A DNA stretch of 64,000 nucleotides from Candidatus Aminicenantota bacterium (GCA_026393895.1 JAPKZG010000038.1:1-64000), one strand, 5' to 3'; positions 42,463 to 51,155 are shown, counted from the stretch's first letter. Notes: a model not told the origin generated them from the sequence alone. Translations and numbers: made by a program.

Positions 42463-43662
42463 TTATTTTCCGCGGCCGGAATCGTCCGCTTTTCCTGAAG
42501 CCAGTCGGGGCGCAAGGATTTGTTCCAAAATCTCCGCCATGGCTTTGTGACCCCGGACGTTCAAATGAACTCCGTCCAGGGACAGGGTCTCCAATCCCCG
42601 GGCGTTCAAGGCTTCGTAGAAGTCCACGGTCTCCAGCCCGAGGCGCTCCGTTTCCCGGCGGACGATGGCGTGAGCGGGTGCGTCGAGATAAATCCCGTCG
42701 ATTTTGTAAAAGTAAGGAATGATCCCGACAAGGAGGCGAAAACTTTTCGCCTCGGCCAGCTTTTTCAGCTCCTCCAGGCCGTAGCGGATTTTTCCGATAT
42801 TTTGGAGGGATTTATATTCCTGGAGCCAGAGCCGGCCGGATTTTTCCATAATGGCCTTCCTGCGGTTGCTTTTTATCCGGTTGAAAACGGCTTGGGCGGC
42901 GTCGATTTCCGCGAATCGGGCCTTCAAAAAGGCATCTTTTTCCGCCGGCGAAAAAAGGCCGGCGTAGGCCTCCTCGATCATCAGCCCGGAATCGATCCGT
43001 TGGGTCAGGGTTTTTTGAAGATTGATCCGCCTGATTTTCAATTCCACCCACAGCCAAAACCGCGAGGCATAACGGAGCGGGATCCGCGGTTTCATGAACC
43101 TCTTCTGGTAATCGGTGTCGACCAACGACATGCCGATGTCGTTCATGCTGTAGAAAAGAATCACGTAATCGGGATGAAGCTTCAATCCGATGTCTTTGAG
43201 AAATTCCACCTCTTCCAGCGTATCGAAGCCTTCGACGCCTAAGTTCAGAACGTCGACGTCCGGCCGGATCCGGCGCAAACGGTTTTCGAGGAGAGTCGGA
43301 AAGATCTCGGCTTCGGCAACCTGGCGGGCAAACACGATCGAGTCTCCCAGGAGAGCGATCCGGACGCGGTCGGATCTTCCGGTTTCGACTTCGTGTCCCC
43401 GCAAACCCGCGGAGTTGATCCGGATATCACAGTTGCCGACCTTTCCCTGGAATCCGGGATTCAGTTCATGCCGAAGTTTCGGATTCGCCGATTCGCGGAT
43501 GTAGAATTCACGCCCTTGGGAAGACAGGTACGCCTGGAGGGGATTGAACCCGGCGATCCGCAAGCCCGCCTCGAAACAAAGACAAACGGCAAGGACGGCG
43601 AAAATCGGGGTCAGGATCCTGAACAAGCGAAAACGGCCGGAGGAATGAGACGGCTCGGGCAT
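42463..43662 (-). CDS. Membrane-anchored SGNH/GDSL hydrolase
   Basis: This 399-residue protein has an N-terminal membrane anchor (LFRILTPIFAVLAVCLCFEA) and an SGNH hydrolase domain. Block I is LLGDSIVF (around 104), the Gly block is LGVEGFD, the Asn block is YSMNDIGM and the catalytic Asp/His block is DGVHLNVRGH (around 366). Such enzymes often add or remove acyl groups on extracellular glycans. It diverges from a carbamoyltransferase-SxtJ-DUF5989 cluster, a setting in which I recall SGNH hydrolases recurring. A TAAAAT box ends 6 nt before the ATG and no Shine-Dalgarno sequence is present, so the mRNA may be leaderless. Confidence 0.87.
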   Translation of the reverse strand: MPEPSHSSGRFRLFRILTPIFAVLAVCLCFEAGLRIAGFNPLQAYLSSQGREFYIRESANPKLRHELNPGFQGKVGNCDIRINSAGLRGHEVETGRSDRVRIALLGDSIVFARQVAEAEIFPTLLENRLRRIRPDVDVLNLGVEGFDTLEEVEFLKDIGLKLHPDYVILFYSMNDIGMSLVDTDYQKRFMKPRIPLRYASRFWLWVELKIRRINLQKTLTQRIDSGLMIEEAYAGLFSPAEKDAFLKARFAEIDAAQAVFNRIKSNRRKAIMEKSGRLWLQEYKSLQNIGKIRYGLEELKKLAEAKSFRLLVGIIPYFYKIDGIYLDAPAHAIVRRETERLGLETVDFYEALNARGLETLSLDGVHLNVRGHKAMAEILEQILAPRLASGKADDSGRGK

Positions 43663-43668
43663 GGCCGT

Positions 43669-43697
43669 ATTTTATCAAATCGGAGGAAGCGGTCCAA
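43669..43697 (-). promoter_or_regulatory. Leaderless promoter of the SGNH hydrolase
   Basis: TTGGAC (43692-43697), 17 bp and TAAAAT (43669-43674) lie on the minus strand. Transcription would begin at about the ATG itself (43662). Confidence 0.65.
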
Positions 43698-43737
43698 CCG
43701 GGATGTCCGCAACGGACGGAGGAAATCGGATTCGGCC

Positions 43738-43766
43738 TTGAAAAACAAGAGAAACTTCTGTATAAA
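43738..43766 (+). promoter_or_regulatory. Promoter of the carbamoyltransferase operon
   Basis: TTGAAA (43738-43743), 17 bp and TATAAA (43761-43766). The ATG at 43783 lies only 16 nt past the -10 box, giving a leader of roughly 10 nt without a clear ribosome site. Confidence 0.7.
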
Positions 43767-43782
43767 TGTTGATCATCCGAAC

Positions 43783-45606
43783 ATGTTGATCCTCGGAATT
43801 TCGGCTTTCTACCATGACAGCGCCGCCTGTCTCGTCCGGGATGGCCGCATTCTGTTCGCCGCCCAGGAAGAACGTTTTTCCCGAAAAAAACATGATGCCG
43901 AATTTCCGGAAAAGGCGCTGGCGGCCTGTTTCGCCACCACCGGGGTCAAGGCCGCCGATTTGGATTTCGTCGTCTTTTACGAAAAGCCCCTTCTTAAATT
44001 CGACCGCCTCTTTTCGACCTTTCTTCAATTCGCGCCGCGCGGTCTGAAAAACTATCTCAAGGTCGTTCCGCTTTGGGCCCAGAACCGCATCTTCATCAAG
44101 GACACGATCAAGGAAAAGATCGGCCGCCCGGATCTTCCGGTCCTGTTCACCTCCCATCACGCCTCCCATATCGCCTCGGCCTTCTACCCCTCGCCTTTTA
44201 ACGAAGCCGCGGTGCTGACGGTCGACGCCGTCGGAGAATGGGATGCCCTGACCCTGGCCAAAGCCGAAGGCCCTGATTTCGAAATCCTCAAACGAATCTC
44301 TTTCCCCCATTCCCTGGGGATGCTGTACACCGCTTTCACCTATTTCTGCGGATTCAAGGTCAATTCCGGCGAATATAAGTTGATGGGTCTCGCCCCGTAC
44401 GGCGAACCCGTTTACAAGGACAAAATATACGACGAACTCATCGACGTGAAGGACGACGGGTCCTTCCGTCTGAATCTCAAATATTTCAGCTTCACCACGG
44501 GCCGGACCATGACCGGGAAAAAATTCGAGAAGCTCTTCGGCCTGCCCCGCCGTCTCCCGGAGACGGAGATCCGGAAAGCCGACATGGACCTGGCCGCTTC
44601 CATCCAGGCCGTCCTCGAGGAAATCCTGGAAAAAATCGTCCGCACCGCCCGAGTGCTCGTTCCCTCGGAAAATCTCTGTCTGGCCGGCGGCGTCGCCCTG
44701 AATTGCGTCGCCAACGGAAAACTCCTCAAGAAGCAGATTTTTAAAAATATCTGGATTCAGCCCGCGGCCGGCGACGCCGGCGGCGCCCTCGGCGCGGCCC
44801 TGTACGTCTGGCACAAACATCTGAAAAATCCCCGCGTCGTCGCCGGCGACGGACGCGACGGCCAATCCGGCTCGTTTCTGGGCCCTTCCTATTCCGTCGA
44901 TGAAATTCGGACGTTCCTCGAGGAGAACCGAATCCCCCACCGGGAATTGACCCGGGAGGACATCGCCCGGCGGACGGCGGAGTTGATCGACGCCGGAAAG
45001 GTCGTCGGTTTTTTTCAAGGCCGGATGGAATTCGGACCCCGGGCGCTCGGCGGCCGGAGCATCCTCGGCGATGCCCGTTCGACCGAGATGCAGTCGATCA
45101 TGAACCTCAAAATCAAGTTCCGGGAATCGTTCCGGCCCTTCGCCCCGTCGATCCTGGAGGAAAACGTCGCCGATTATTACGACTTCGACCGTCCCTCTCC
45201 GTATATGCTTCTCGTTTACAACGTGAAGGAAGACCGGCGGAGCCCGGAAGGACCGGAGGATAAAAACCGCCGCGGACTCGACAAGCTCTATCTTCAGCGG
45301 TCCGAAATCCCGGCCGTGACCCACGTGGATTATTCGGCCCGCCTGCATACGGTTTCGGCCGACGTCAATCCTTATTATTACGCGGTCATCAAGGAATTTT
45401 ACAAGCGGACCGGCTGTCCGGTCGTCATCAACACGTCCTTCAACGTCCGCGGCGAACCGATCGTCTGCACCCCCCAAGACGCCTATCGCTGTTTCATCCG
45501 GACCAATATGGATTTTCTCGTTCTGGAGACGTTCCTGATCGAAAAGCGGCCCGAAGATTACATCCAAAAAGACACGGCCTGGATGAAAGAATTCACCCCG
45601 GACTGA
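43783..45606 (+). CDS. Carbamoyltransferase (NodU/CmcH/TobZ family)
   Basis: This 607-residue enzyme transfers carbamoyl from carbamoyl phosphate via carbamoyl-AMP to a hydroxyl group of a sugar or natural product. The N-terminal Kae1-like domain begins LILGISAFYHDSAACLV and contains HHASHIASAFYPSPF and AVLTVDAVGEWDA. The C-terminal domain has LAGGVALNCVANGKL, GRMEFGPRALGGRSILGDAR and NTSFNVRGEPIVCTP. Both halves are complete. The ATG is chosen at the first beta strand; a longer upstream frame overlaps the SGNH gene. SxtJ-like and DUF5989 genes follow at 8 and 13 nt. The product modified is unknown. Confidence 0.94.
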   Translation: MLILGISAFYHDSAACLVRDGRILFAAQEERFSRKKHDAEFPEKALAACFATTGVKAADLDFVVFYEKPLLKFDRLFSTFLQFAPRGLKNYLKVVPLWAQNRIFIKDTIKEKIGRPDLPVLFTSHHASHIASAFYPSPFNEAAVLTVDAVGEWDALTLAKAEGPDFEILKRISFPHSLGMLYTAFTYFCGFKVNSGEYKLMGLAPYGEPVYKDKIYDELIDVKDDGSFRLNLKYFSFTTGRTMTGKKFEKLFGLPRRLPETEIRKADMDLAASIQAVLEEILEKIVRTARVLVPSENLCLAGGVALNCVANGKLLKKQIFKNIWIQPAAGDAGGALGAALYVWHKHLKNPRVVAGDGRDGQSGSFLGPSYSVDEIRTFLEENRIPHRELTREDIARRTAELIDAGKVVGFFQGRMEFGPRALGGRSILGDARSTEMQSIMNLKIKFRESFRPFAPSILEENVADYYDFDRPSPYMLLVYNVKEDRRSPEGPEDKNRRGLDKLYLQRSEIPAVTHVDYSARLHTVSADVNPYYYAVIKEFYKRTGCPVVINTSFNVRGEPIVCTPQDAYRCFIRTNMDFLVLETFLIEKRPEDYIQKDTAWMKEFTPD

Positions 45607-45614
45607 GACCGAAT

Positions 45615-46001
45615 ATGAGAGAGATTCCTTACCTACCGAAAAACGTCCGGTTTTTTCTCGTCGTTCTTCTGGCCCTGGCCGTCGTCCTCACGATCCGGAA
45701 AACGCCGGCCGGCCCGGGCCGCTGGATTTGGATCGGCATTGAAGCCGCCCTGACCGCCCTTTTCTTCGTTCGACCCCGATTGTTTTTTCCGGTTTATCGG
45801 CTGCTCCTGATCGGTTCGAGCTTCATCGGCCGGACGATTTTCCTCATCCTCAGCTTCCTGGTTTTTTTCCTGTTTCTAACCCCCTTCTCCGGGCTTCAAA
45901 AACTGTTCGGGAAGGCCTTGATACCGACAAAATACGACCCGAAAGCTTCGTCCTATTTCGAACCGGCTTCCCCCGCGGGGCCGGACGAACGGCAATATTG
46001 A
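45615..46001 (+). CDS. SxtJ-like membrane protein
   Basis: This 128-residue protein has two or three hydrophobic segments (NVRFFLVVLLALAVVLTIRK, then GRTIFLILSFLVFFLFLTPF) and a conserved-looking tail LFGKALIPTKYDPKASSYFE. This matches the small SxtJ-type proteins that sit beside carbamoyltransferases, named from saxitoxin clusters. Function is unknown; it may anchor or assist the carbamoyltransferase at the membrane. It lies between the carbamoyltransferase and the DUF5989 gene in one operon. Confidence 0.82.
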   Translation: MREIPYLPKNVRFFLVVLLALAVVLTIRKTPAGPGRWIWIGIEAALTALFFVRPRLFFPVYRLLLIGSSFIGRTIFLILSFLVFFLFLTPFSGLQKLFGKALIPTKYDPKASSYFEPASPAGPDERQY

Positions 46002-46014
46002 GGGAGACACGCTG

Positions 46015-46173
46015 ATGTCCAGATGGGGAATTCTGAAGGAATTCTGGGGGTTTTTAAAAGCCCGGAAACGATATTGGTTGATTCCCATCATCGTCGTGCT
46101 CGTCTTCGTCGGGCTTCTTCTTGTTCTTTCGGAAACAAGCGTCCTCGCTCCGTTCATTTACACTCTTTTTTGA
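46015..46173 (+). CDS. DUF5989-like small membrane protein
   Basis: This 52-residue protein starts MSRWGILKEFWGFLKARKRY, followed by one transmembrane helix (WLIPIIVVLVFVGLLLVLSE) and the ending SVLAPFIYTLF. Basic N terminus, single helix and the APFIYTLF ending are what I know for DUF5989 proteins linked to carbamoyltransferase-SxtJ genes. GGGAGA precedes the ATG. It is the last gene of the cluster and easily missed because of its size. Confidence 0.85.
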   Translation: MSRWGILKEFWGFLKARKRYWLIPIIVVLVFVGLLLVLSETSVLAPFIYTLF

Positions 46174-46282
46174 TCCCCCGCCTGAAAATCCGCGGATGTC
46201 CGCCACAAATGAACGGCCGATTCCCCGTCCTCCGTGATCGGAAGCCGCCGATCCACGGTAAAGACCGTCGGAAATCCTTCTC

Positions 46283-48244
46283 TCAACCCCGGTTACGCCG
46301 GAATACTTCGTCAAAAAGCGCAGCCGACTGCTGGAACGCCCGGAGGACGTTCGAATCGAATTGCCCCGGCGACGTGTTCGGCCCCCCTTCGGTGATATAC
46401 CGGACGGCCGTCTCGTGGTCCAGACCCGGCTTATAGGTCCGTTCACTGCGGAGAGCGTCATAAAGGTCGCAAAGCGCGACGATCCTCGCTTCGGCCGGGA
46501 TTTCCTCCCCTTTCAGCCCGGCCGGATATCCCGACCCGTCCCAGTGTTCATGATGGGTCAAGGCGATGGCTGCCGCTTCCCGAATGCGCGGATGCTCGGA
46601 CGCGGACAAAATCCCGTATCCGATCCGGGTGTGCGTCCGCATGATCGCTTTTTCATCGATCGTCAGCGCACCCTTTTTCAACAAAATATGATCGGGGACG
46701 CCGATTTTACCGATATCGTGGATGGAGCTGGTAACGGCGATCGCCTCCACGTATTCCCTGGACCGGCCCATAGCCCGGGCGATGATCTGGGAGTAGAGCG
46801 CGACCCGGGCGACATGGTTTCCCGTGCTTTCGTCCCGCGACTCTACCGCTTTAGCCAACCGGAAGATCAGCTCGTTGCTCACCTGCCGGATCGTCGACAC
46901 GGCCTCGGCCAGCTTCCGGGTTCTTTCGCGCACGGCCTCTTCGAGATTTCCCTCGTAGGATTCCTCGATGTCCAATAGGCCGCGGATTTTACCGTTGATC
47001 CCGTCTCGAGAAAACAGGCCGATCAATCCCCTTCGTCCCGGCCGCGCCGCCGGCGCCTCCCCGCTCGCGAAATGGACCGCCACGCTCGCATATTTCCGGT
47101 CGAGCTGTCGGGCCGCCGCGTCGAGTTTCAGGAGATAAGCCGCCAGAAAAACATAGGCCGTCGTCAGGTAAAAAATCCCCGGCCCGAGCCAGAGATGGAA
47201 CCGGGCAAACAGAATATAAGAAGCGGCCGTGACTGCCACGAGGCCGGACGCCCATATCCAGGCCGCCCGCCGTTCGGAAGTTTTTATGAAAATCGCCAAT
47301 CCCAGGAGGGCAACGACGAGGCACATGGGCCACGCGACGGACGCGGGGACGTCGCGCATCGCCGTTCCGTCCAGGAGGTTGTTCAGGGCGTTGGCCTGGA
47401 TTTCCACTCCGGGCATTTCTTCGCGCGTCCCGCTGAACGGCGTGGCCGACCGGTCCCGTAGGCCCACGGCCGTCGCCCCGACAAGGACGATCTTTCCCGC
47501 AAAGAACGATATGGGGTAACGGTCGTCCAGGACGTCGGCAAACGAGACGTGACGGAACGTCCCGGGCGGGCCGTAATAATTGATCTTGAAATAATCGGTC
47601 TGAAATAAGCGGCCGCTCCGACGCGAAGCAGCCGCGTCCGGAAGCGGATCGCGCCGTTGCCAGGGTCGTTCCAGAAACGTTTCATAAACGGCCGTGCTGA
47701 AAGAGGGCACCGCCCCGGCCGGATCGGACAGGGTGTGAAAGAGGGAACGCGAGATTTGATCGACGTCGCGCTCGACGTGAACGTGGCCGACCCGGCCCGC
47801 GGTCAGGGCGGCGGCGGGCAGGTTGCGGGTCAAATCGTTGTCGAAATAGGCGGCCAGAACCACCCGGCGGTGTTTCCGGATCGACTCTCCCAGCCGTTCA
47901 TCGCCGGCCGAGGGCTCGGAAAAGATCAAATCGATACCCACGGCCCCCGCAGTATCCAGTTTATCCAGGAGCCGGGCGTAAAGGCCGCGATCCCAGGGCC
48001 ATCGGCCGAGGGATCGCAGGCTTGGATCGTCGATTCCCACGATCACGATCTTCTCCGACGGCGGACGCATCCCCCGGGCCCGGAAGAACGCGTCATACAG
48101 GCGAACGTTCAAGCCGTCGAAAATTCCCAGGGAATCCGCCGCGAAAAAAAGGAGGAGCACGGCGATGACCGGAACAAGACGGCGTTGCGGAAGGAACGGC
48201 AGCGATCCGAACGGCTGGGACCGGGACCCGGTTTCAGAAGCCAT
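46283..48244 (-). CDS. CHASE2-domain transmembrane HD-GYP phosphodiesterase
   Basis: This 653-residue receptor has an N-terminal helix (LVPVIAVLLLFFAADSLGIF) and an extracytoplasmic CHASE2 domain (NVRLYDAFFRARG, IVIVGIDDPSLRSLGRWPWD, then FSGTREEMPGVEIQANALNN). Three further membrane helices follow at about 300-370, then an HD-GYP domain. Metal and signature residues are present: HDIGKIG, THHEHWDGSGYPAGL and the LCDLYDALRSERTYKP segment. It should sense an external signal and hydrolyse cyclic di-GMP. The start at MASETG is chosen, although no clear ribosome site is visible and a longer N terminus is possible. The FecR-LysM gene ends 8 nt upstream, so the two are co-transcribed. Confidence 0.88.
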   Translation of the reverse strand: MASETGSRSQPFGSLPFLPQRRLVPVIAVLLLFFAADSLGIFDGLNVRLYDAFFRARGMRPPSEKIVIVGIDDPSLRSLGRWPWDRGLYARLLDKLDTAGAVGIDLIFSEPSAGDERLGESIRKHRRVVLAAYFDNDLTRNLPAAALTAGRVGHVHVERDVDQISRSLFHTLSDPAGAVPSFSTAVYETFLERPWQRRDPLPDAAASRRSGRLFQTDYFKINYYGPPGTFRHVSFADVLDDRYPISFFAGKIVLVGATAVGLRDRSATPFSGTREEMPGVEIQANALNNLLDGTAMRDVPASVAWPMCLVVALLGLAIFIKTSERRAAWIWASGLVAVTAASYILFARFHLWLGPGIFYLTTAYVFLAAYLLKLDAAARQLDRKYASVAVHFASGEAPAARPGRRGLIGLFSRDGINGKIRGLLDIEESYEGNLEEAVRERTRKLAEAVSTIRQVSNELIFRLAKAVESRDESTGNHVARVALYSQIIARAMGRSREYVEAIAVTSSIHDIGKIGVPDHILLKKGALTIDEKAIMRTHTRIGYGILSASEHPRIREAAAIALTHHEHWDGSGYPAGLKGEEIPAEARIVALCDLYDALRSERTYKPGLDHETAVRYITEGGPNTSPGQFDSNVLRAFQQSAALFDEVFRRNRG

Positions 48245-48252
48245 GCGAAGTC

Positions 48253-49908
48253 TTACAACAGGAGGACAAGCAGGAGGGCGATCGCCGGGATCAGGCAAAT
48301 GAACCGGAACAGGCCTCCTTTCACGATGCGGAACGTCCGGACATCGGAATACGGCCCTTCGACTCCCGAAGGGGAAACGGCCGCGACCCGGGCGTAGTAG
48401 ATTCCGGGCTCGCCGGGCTTGATGAAGGAGATTTCCGGCTTCGGAGAAAGAAGCTCCTCGCCCATGTCGAGAAAACCGCCGTCCCGGGCCAACTGAAACC
48501 GGTAGACGATCCCCGGCCCCAGGTTCTTGCAGGTGAAGCGGACTTTCTTGCCGTTAATATCGGGTTGGGAAAGAATCGGGGCATCCGGAAGGCCGATGAG
48601 TTGGAAGCGCCGGGGCGCGGAGAACGCGCTCTCCCGGCCTTCCCCATAAACGGCGCTCGCCCGCAGCCAATAGAAGCCGGGCTTCAGGGACGGTGTGCGG
48701 AAAAAAGCCGCCGCGAGGTCGGTGCGATCGACGACGAGGCGGCGGAAATCCGCGTCCTGGGCGATTTGGATATGATACCAGCCTGTCCGGGGGGCGTCCG
48801 GCCAGAGAATATCGACTGCGGACGCGGCGAGGATCGCGCCTTCCACCGGCGCCGTCGGCTCCAGCGGCCCAAGGATCCCGAGGCGCAACGGCTTCGGCGT
48901 CGACCCGAGCCCTTCCAAGCCGTCGGCGTCGACGGACTGGGCGATGAGGAAGTAATTGCCGTCCCGGATTTCACCCTTGAATTCCGCCGCTTCCTCCGGA
49001 CGGATCGACACTTCCCGGACGATTTCGCGCCCCTCCGCATCCCGGGAGAGGAAGACCCGGTAGCCGACGGCTCCTTCGACTTTGGAGAACCGGAAACTCA
49101 GGGGCGGGATGAGGTCTCCGGCCAACGGATCCAGCGGCGCAGGCGGGGGAAGGAGCGTTCGGGATTTTTGTGGGGGTTCGTCTTTTCGGACGAGCGTTCC
49201 TTCCCCTTCCCGGACGACTTCCATGACGGCCTGGGCTTCGACGCCGATCCGGCCTTGGAGCGTTTCCGTCCGCGTCGTCCCCTCCTCGTCCAACCCGACG
49301 CGAAAGACCGTTCCGCGGGCCGCGGCCACGGCCGAAGGCGTCTTGACCTCGAACCGTGACGACCGGCCCGTCACTTCTTTCACTCGGGTGATGATTTTTC
49401 CCACGCCGAGGAGGATTCTTTGAAAGATATTCATTTCGTCGATTTTTTTCGTCACGAGGACCGTTAACCGGACGCCGGACATCATCTGGAGCGAATTGCC
49501 GCTGGCGAAAGCGACGACGAGCCCGCCGTCTGCGCCCGTTCTCAATTGGTCTCCGGAATGGACGATGTCGCCGAGAAGAAGCGGCGCCCAATTGTCTTTA
49601 TTTTTTTCCTTCCGGACGGCTTCGCCGGCGACGACGGTCACGGTGCCTTCGTCTTCGAATCCACCGATATATTCGACCGGGACGCTGATCTTCTGGCCAG
49701 GGTAGATGAGATCGGGATTCGGGAGACGGTTTATGGCGGCAATTTTAGGCCAATTCGCCGGATCGATCAGGTAAGCCCGGCAGATGTCGTTGAGGGTGTC
49801 GCCCTTCACGACGGTGATGGCGACCGACCCGGCGTCTTGCGCAACGAGGCCGGCGAATCCCAAGGCCAGGATAAATCCCGCAAAGGCGATGATGCGGAGT
49901 GGTTTCAT
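48253..49908 (-). CDS. Secreted FecR-domain protein with LysM and fibronectin-like repeats
   Basis: This 551-residue protein has a signal peptide (IAFAGFILALGFAGLVAQ). A LysM domain (ITVVKGDTLNDICRAYLIDP ... LIYPGQKISVP) should bind peptidoglycan. The FecR-like domain is GAVRKE...LLLGDIVHSGDQLRTGADG with a KTPSAVAAARGTVFRV ending. Two or three fibronectin/Ig-like segments follow, and a C-terminal helix (FICLIPAIALLLVLLL). AAGGAG lies before the chosen ATG. FecR-type proteins are common partners of CHASE2 receptors, and here the CHASE2-HD-GYP gene follows directly, so it may be the ligand or envelope sensor for that receptor. Confidence 0.88.
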   Translation of the reverse strand: MKPLRIIAFAGFILALGFAGLVAQDAGSVAITVVKGDTLNDICRAYLIDPANWPKIAAINRLPNPDLIYPGQKISVPVEYIGGFEDEGTVTVVAGEAVRKEKNKDNWAPLLLGDIVHSGDQLRTGADGGLVVAFASGNSLQMMSGVRLTVLVTKKIDEMNIFQRILLGVGKIITRVKEVTGRSSRFEVKTPSAVAAARGTVFRVGLDEEGTTRTETLQGRIGVEAQAVMEVVREGEGTLVRKDEPPQKSRTLLPPPAPLDPLAGDLIPPLSFRFSKVEGAVGYRVFLSRDAEGREIVREVSIRPEEAAEFKGEIRDGNYFLIAQSVDADGLEGLGSTPKPLRLGILGPLEPTAPVEGAILAASAVDILWPDAPRTGWYHIQIAQDADFRRLVVDRTDLAAAFFRTPSLKPGFYWLRASAVYGEGRESAFSAPRRFQLIGLPDAPILSQPDINGKKVRFTCKNLGPGIVYRFQLARDGGFLDMGEELLSPKPEISFIKPGEPGIYYARVAAVSPSGVEGPYSDVRTFRIVKGGLFRFICLIPAIALLLVLLL

Positions 49909-49984
49909 GATCGAACGTTCTCCTTTTCGTCCGGAAAAGAAAGTTCGGAATCGAGTGTTTCCGGCATCTTTCGAACCCCGTCGA

Positions 49985-50013
49985 ATCATATCCCCTCCCG
50001 AAAACCGAGTCAA
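49985..50013 (-). promoter_or_regulatory. Promoter of the FecR-CHASE2 operon
   Basis: TTGACT (50008-50013), 17 bp and TATGAT (49985-49990) lie on the minus strand, about 76 nt before the ATG. Confidence 0.65.
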
Positions 50014-50030
50014 GAAGACACCAGTCAAGA

Positions 50031-50117
50031 CGGAGACACAATACCTATTTCCTCAATTCGGCCCGTATCCGGAAAGGCGGGAAAGGCGGAATGATGGAAT
50101 CAGGTATTGTGTCTCCG
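50031..50117. repeat. Inverted-repeat element next to the initiator tRNA gene
   Basis: A 22-bp arm (core GGAGACACAATACCT at 50032-50046) is inverted at 50096-50117 (core AGGTATTGTGTCTCC at 50102-50116), with two mismatches and about 43 bp between the arms. It holds no gene. It looks like a small mobile palindromic element and could also act as the tRNA transcript's terminator. Confidence 0.75.
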
Positions 50118-50171
50118 GAAAAAAACGAGGTCTCGGCCTCATTTATCGACCAGGGAAAATAAAAATTCGGA

Positions 50172-50248
<77 letters not shown>

Positions 50249-50258
50249 GACGCCGGAC

Positions 50259-50286
50259 ATTATAGCAGAGTTTCCTTTATTGTCAA
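50259..50286 (-). promoter_or_regulatory. Consensus promoter of the initiator tRNA gene
   Basis: TTGACA (50281-50286), 16 bp and TATAAT (50259-50264) lie on the minus strand, 10 nt before the mature tRNA 5' end. Both hexamers are perfect consensus. Confidence 0.9.
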
Positions 50287-50303
50287 AAGGATTTCGAAAA
50301 TAA

Positions 50304-50332
50304 TCGACCGCGGCCCGGAAATCTTTTATAAT
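50304..50332 (+). promoter_or_regulatory. Putative near-leaderless promoter of nuoJKLMN
   Basis: TCGACC (50304-50309), 17 bp and TATAAT (50327-50332). The nuoJ ATG follows 11 nt after the -10 box with no Shine-Dalgarno sequence. Confidence 0.55.
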
Positions 50333-50343
50333 TACGCCCAACC

Positions 50344-50856
50344 ATGACCGCGGATGTCATTTTTTGCGTTTTGGCCGTCGTGAGCGTCGGCGCAGCCGCG
50401 GCGATGATCGTTTCCAAAAACCAGGGCCATAACGCGCTTTTTCTCGTTCTGTGCTTCTCCGCCCTTGGCGGCATCTTCGGCCTGCTCGGCGCACCGTTTG
50501 CCGCCGCTGTCCAGATTCTCGTCTACGCCGGCGCGATCATGGTCCTCTTCATCTTCGTCGTGATGATGGTCGATCCCCGCGCCGGGATCCCGCCGGAGCG
50601 GAGGCGCCGGGCGAAACTCCTCGGTGTGGGAATGGGCGTCGTTCTTCTTTTCGAATTGGGGGTCGCCGCCTGGGGATGGCTCGGCAAAACCGCGTCGCCC
50701 GTTCCCCCGGCCGGCGGGCCGGCCGGAACTCCCATCGCCGTCGGCCGGCTCCTGTTTTCGGAATATGTCTATCCTTTCGAGATCACGTCCGTCCTGATTC
50801 TTGCCGCCCTGGTCGGCGCCGTCGTCCTGGGGAAAAAAGAGGAAAGCGAACCATGA
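50344..50856 (+). CDS. nuoJ: NADH-quinone oxidoreductase subunit J
   Basis: This 170-residue membrane subunit of complex I has five helices. The signature AAVQILVYAGAIMVLFIFVV is the conserved third helix of NuoJ, followed by MMVDPRAG. It is the first gene of a five-gene block and overlaps nuoK by 4 nt. A TATAAT stands 11 nt before the ATG, with no ribosome site. Confidence 0.94.
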   Translation: MTADVIFCVLAVVSVGAAAAMIVSKNQGHNALFLVLCFSALGGIFGLLGAPFAAAVQILVYAGAIMVLFIFVVMMVDPRAGIPPERRRRAKLLGVGMGVVLLFELGVAAWGWLGKTASPVPPAGGPAGTPIAVGRLLFSEYVYPFEITSVLILAALVGAVVLGKKEESEP

Positions 50857-51152
50857 CCACGGTCGCGGTCGTCGGATTGAGCATCGTCTTGTTCGTTTTG
50901 GGTACAATCGCCTTTATCGTCAAACGGGATCTCCTGACCCAATTCATGGCCGTCGAAATCATGTTGAACGCGGCCAACCTGGCCTTTCTCGGCCTGGCCC
51001 GGGGATCCGGCCGTCTCGACGCTCAGGTCATCGTCTTTTTCGTCATGACCGTGGCCGCCGCCGAAGCGGCCGTAGGCCTGGCGATCGTTCTTCACATTTA
51101 TCGCCGTAAAAAATCGATCAAGACCGAGGATCTCGACCGGCTTCGAGGTTAA
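50853..51152 (+). CDS. nuoK: NADH-quinone oxidoreductase subunit K
   Basis: This 99-residue three-helix subunit has the conserved Glu of the proton path in LTQFMAVEIMLNAANLAF and a second in VAAAEAAVGLAIVL. Size and motifs are diagnostic of NuoK. The ATG overlaps the nuoJ stop. A longer open frame begins inside nuoJ and is not the real start. Confidence 0.95.
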   Translation: MTTVAVVGLSIVLFVLGTIAFIVKRDLLTQFMAVEIMLNAANLAFLGLARGSGRLDAQVIVFFVMTVAAAEAAVGLAIVLHIYRRKKSIKTEDLDRLRG

Positions 51153-51155
51153 CGG

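Noticed and set aside
43535-43560. tRNA T-loop-like GGATTGAACCC
   Set aside because: It lies inside the SGNH hydrolase coding sequence and no cloverleaf can be built around it.
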